A DNA stretch of 64,000 nucleotides, taken from contig CM026398.1 in the NCBI GenBank assembly GCA_014843695.1, forward strand, positions 48,015,579 to 48,079,578, in the 5' to 3' direction. Shown here piece after piece: positions 59,691 to 64,000 of this stretch (position 1 is the first letter of the stretch; the number at the start of each line of letters is the position of its first letter). Made by a program: the position numbers and the translations under genes. The notes under the pieces were generated by a model. The model ran no database searches. It was not told the origin of the DNA and saw nothing but the letters and a program-made list of their open reading frames with translations. This DNA is from Archivesica marissinica (lineage: Eukaryota > Mollusca > Bivalvia > Venerida > Vesicomyidae).

Positions 59691-59776
59691 GCCCAGCACG
59701 ACTCCCATTGGAAGAGATACCTGGGATCTGTGAAGAGGAATGGATAAATGAACACAACTAGGATTGCAGCAAGTTT
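59691..59776. other. Unique sequence between satellite and gap
   Basis: Only about 85 bp of non-repeat sequence follow the array before the gap. A plus-strand frame runs out of the satellite through RPARLPLEEIPGICEEEWIN and stops. It is too short to assign. Confidence 0.4.
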
Positions 59777-60776
59777 NNNNNNNNNNNNNNNNNNNNNNNN
59801 NNNNNNNNNNNNNNNNNNNNNNNNNNNNNNNNNNNNNNNNNNNNNNNNNNNNNNNNNNNNNNNNNNNNNNNNNNNNNNNNNNNNNNNNNNNNNNNNNNNN
59901 NNNNNNNNNNNNNNNNNNNNNNNNNNNNNNNNNNNNNNNNNNNNNNNNNNNNNNNNNNNNNNNNNNNNNNNNNNNNNNNNNNNNNNNNNNNNNNNNNNNN
60001 NNNNNNNNNNNNNNNNNNNNNNNNNNNNNNNNNNNNNNNNNNNNNNNNNNNNNNNNNNNNNNNNNNNNNNNNNNNNNNNNNNNNNNNNNNNNNNNNNNNN
60101 NNNNNNNNNNNNNNNNNNNNNNNNNNNNNNNNNNNNNNNNNNNNNNNNNNNNNNNNNNNNNNNNNNNNNNNNNNNNNNNNNNNNNNNNNNNNNNNNNNNN
60201 NNNNNNNNNNNNNNNNNNNNNNNNNNNNNNNNNNNNNNNNNNNNNNNNNNNNNNNNNNNNNNNNNNNNNNNNNNNNNNNNNNNNNNNNNNNNNNNNNNNN
60301 NNNNNNNNNNNNNNNNNNNNNNNNNNNNNNNNNNNNNNNNNNNNNNNNNNNNNNNNNNNNNNNNNNNNNNNNNNNNNNNNNNNNNNNNNNNNNNNNNNNN
60401 NNNNNNNNNNNNNNNNNNNNNNNNNNNNNNNNNNNNNNNNNNNNNNNNNNNNNNNNNNNNNNNNNNNNNNNNNNNNNNNNNNNNNNNNNNNNNNNNNNNN
60501 NNNNNNNNNNNNNNNNNNNNNNNNNNNNNNNNNNNNNNNNNNNNNNNNNNNNNNNNNNNNNNNNNNNNNNNNNNNNNNNNNNNNNNNNNNNNNNNNNNNN
60601 NNNNNNNNNNNNNNNNNNNNNNNNNNNNNNNNNNNNNNNNNNNNNNNNNNNNNNNNNNNNNNNNNNNNNNNNNNNNNNNNNNNNNNNNNNNNNNNNNNNN
60701 NNNNNNNNNNNNNNNNNNNNNNNNNNNNNNNNNNNNNNNNNNNNNNNNNNNNNNNNNNNNNNNNNNNNNNNNNNNN
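59777..60776. other. Assembly gap, exactly 1000 N
   Basis: The run of N has a round length, which suggests a placeholder of unknown true size between two contigs. Sequence on the right side resumes in the middle of ANKRD16 exon 1. Confidence 0.98.
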
Positions 60777-63120
<2,344 letters not shown>

Positions 63121-63722
63121 GTGAGTAAACGATGTGAGATCTCTGTCAGATGTAGCCATCTACTATTCAATAAACAAATGGTGAGTAAACGATGTTAGAT
63201 CTCCTGTCACATGTAGCCATCTACTATTCAATAAACAAATGGTGAGTAAACGATGTGAGATCTCCGGTCAGATGTAGCCATCTACTATTCCATAAACAAA
63301 TGGTGAGTAAACGATGTTAGTTCTCCTGTCAGATGTAGCCATCTACTATTCAATAAACAAATGGTGAGTAAACGATGTGAGATCTCTGTTAGATGTAGCC
63401 ATCTACTATTCAATAAACAAATGGTGAGTAAACGATGTTAGATCTCCTGTCACATGTAGCCATCTACTATTCAATAAACAAATGGTGAGTAAACGATGTG
63501 AGATCTCCGGTCAGATGTAGCCATCTACTATTCCATAAACAAATGGTGAGTAAACGATGTTAGTTCTCCTGTCAGATGTAGCCATCTACTATTCAATAAA
63601 CAAATGGTGAGTAAACGATGTGAGATCTCTGTTAGATGTAGCCATCTACTATTCAATAAACAAATGGTGAGTAAACGATGTTAGATCTCCTGTCACATGT
63701 AGCCATCTACTATTCAATAACA
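63121..63722 (+). repeat. Splice-donor minisatellite, second copy
   Basis: Ten GTGAGT-carrying units are present, as in the first copy, but the order of unit variants reads a'-b-c-f-a-b-c-f-a-b instead of a-b-a-b-c-d-c'-f-a-b. Total length differs by 1 bp. Confidence 0.9.
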
Positions 63723-64000
63723 AAGATATGTAGACCATTAGATAAAAGTTATAAACTTTTTCTCCAATCTCAAATTCGAGTCTCAAGCGTCTTGATTCGT
63801 TCAGCGTGTAAATCAACCAATCAAATCAGTTGAGCTCGAGATTGAGATCTGAGAAAAGTTATATATAAATTTTGAACCAGTAATACGTTTCCATATGACA
63901 TCACCATTCCTACAGTGGCGGCCATCTTTGATATTATATAAATTGTACAGTAGTGTAATTTTGATTTCTTCATAAAATGTTTTTTTCCATTCCATCACCC

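Noticed and set aside
34680..59757. Dozens of long open frames on both strands, up to 661 codons, with cysteine-rich or Asn/Gln/Thr-rich peptides
   Set aside because: They recite the 38-bp satellite, overlap each other in all frames and have no unique domain or splice context.

Overview
The window is animal nuclear DNA, most likely from a mollusc and probably a bivalve. The evidence is an intron-containing ANKRD16 gene, an isolated MIB/HERC2-type exon, several tRNA-derived SINE families, a TTAA-flanked MITE with internal palindromes, and very high minisatellite content. The species is an inference; no host-specific marker was identified. There is no operon, CRISPR or prokaryotic signal.

Layout. 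1-3770: AT-rich sequence with one minus-strand MIB/HERC2 exon (1199-1439), SINE copies and a hAT-like MITE with a perfect 8-bp target duplication. 3771-14544: a 10.8-kb inverted-repeat structure whose arms are mostly a ~60-bp minisatellite, in opposite orientation left and right. Nested inside are a decayed Tc1-like transposon (6780-8355) and a 1.6-kb MULE-like element (8479-10063) with a transposase fragment, tandem-repeat TIRs and a 9-bp target duplication. 15213-15779: another small TIR element with a 10-bp target duplication. 15810-16071: a SINE with a 14-bp target duplication. 16041-19184: two adjacent copies of a 1572-bp unit that ends 26 bp before the ANKRD16 start codon.

19211-29005: a complete seven-exon ANKRD16 gene (365 aa by my splicing). 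Its relatives bind alanyl-tRNA synthetase and help prevent serine mischarging. Its introns hold SINEs, a 650-bp foldback, minisatellites and a third TIR element with a 9-bp target duplication. Two minisatellites start exactly at the 5' splice sites of exons 4 and 6 and repeat those sites. Exon 7, including the stop codon, is repeated in decayed form downstream.

30128-34345: a ~35-bp satellite. 34720-59690: a 25-kb array of a 38-bp satellite with kilobase-scale internal duplications. Its long apparent ORFs arise because the consensus unit has no stop codon in any of six frames. 59777-60776: a gap of exactly 1000 N. 60777-64000: a second, nearly identical copy of ANKRD16 starting mid exon 1, either a tandem duplication or (more likely) an unmerged second haplotype.

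The most unusual signals are the repeated association of transposon-like inverted repeats with internal minisatellites (at least four elements) and the minisatellites that reiterate coding-exon edges of ANKRD16.
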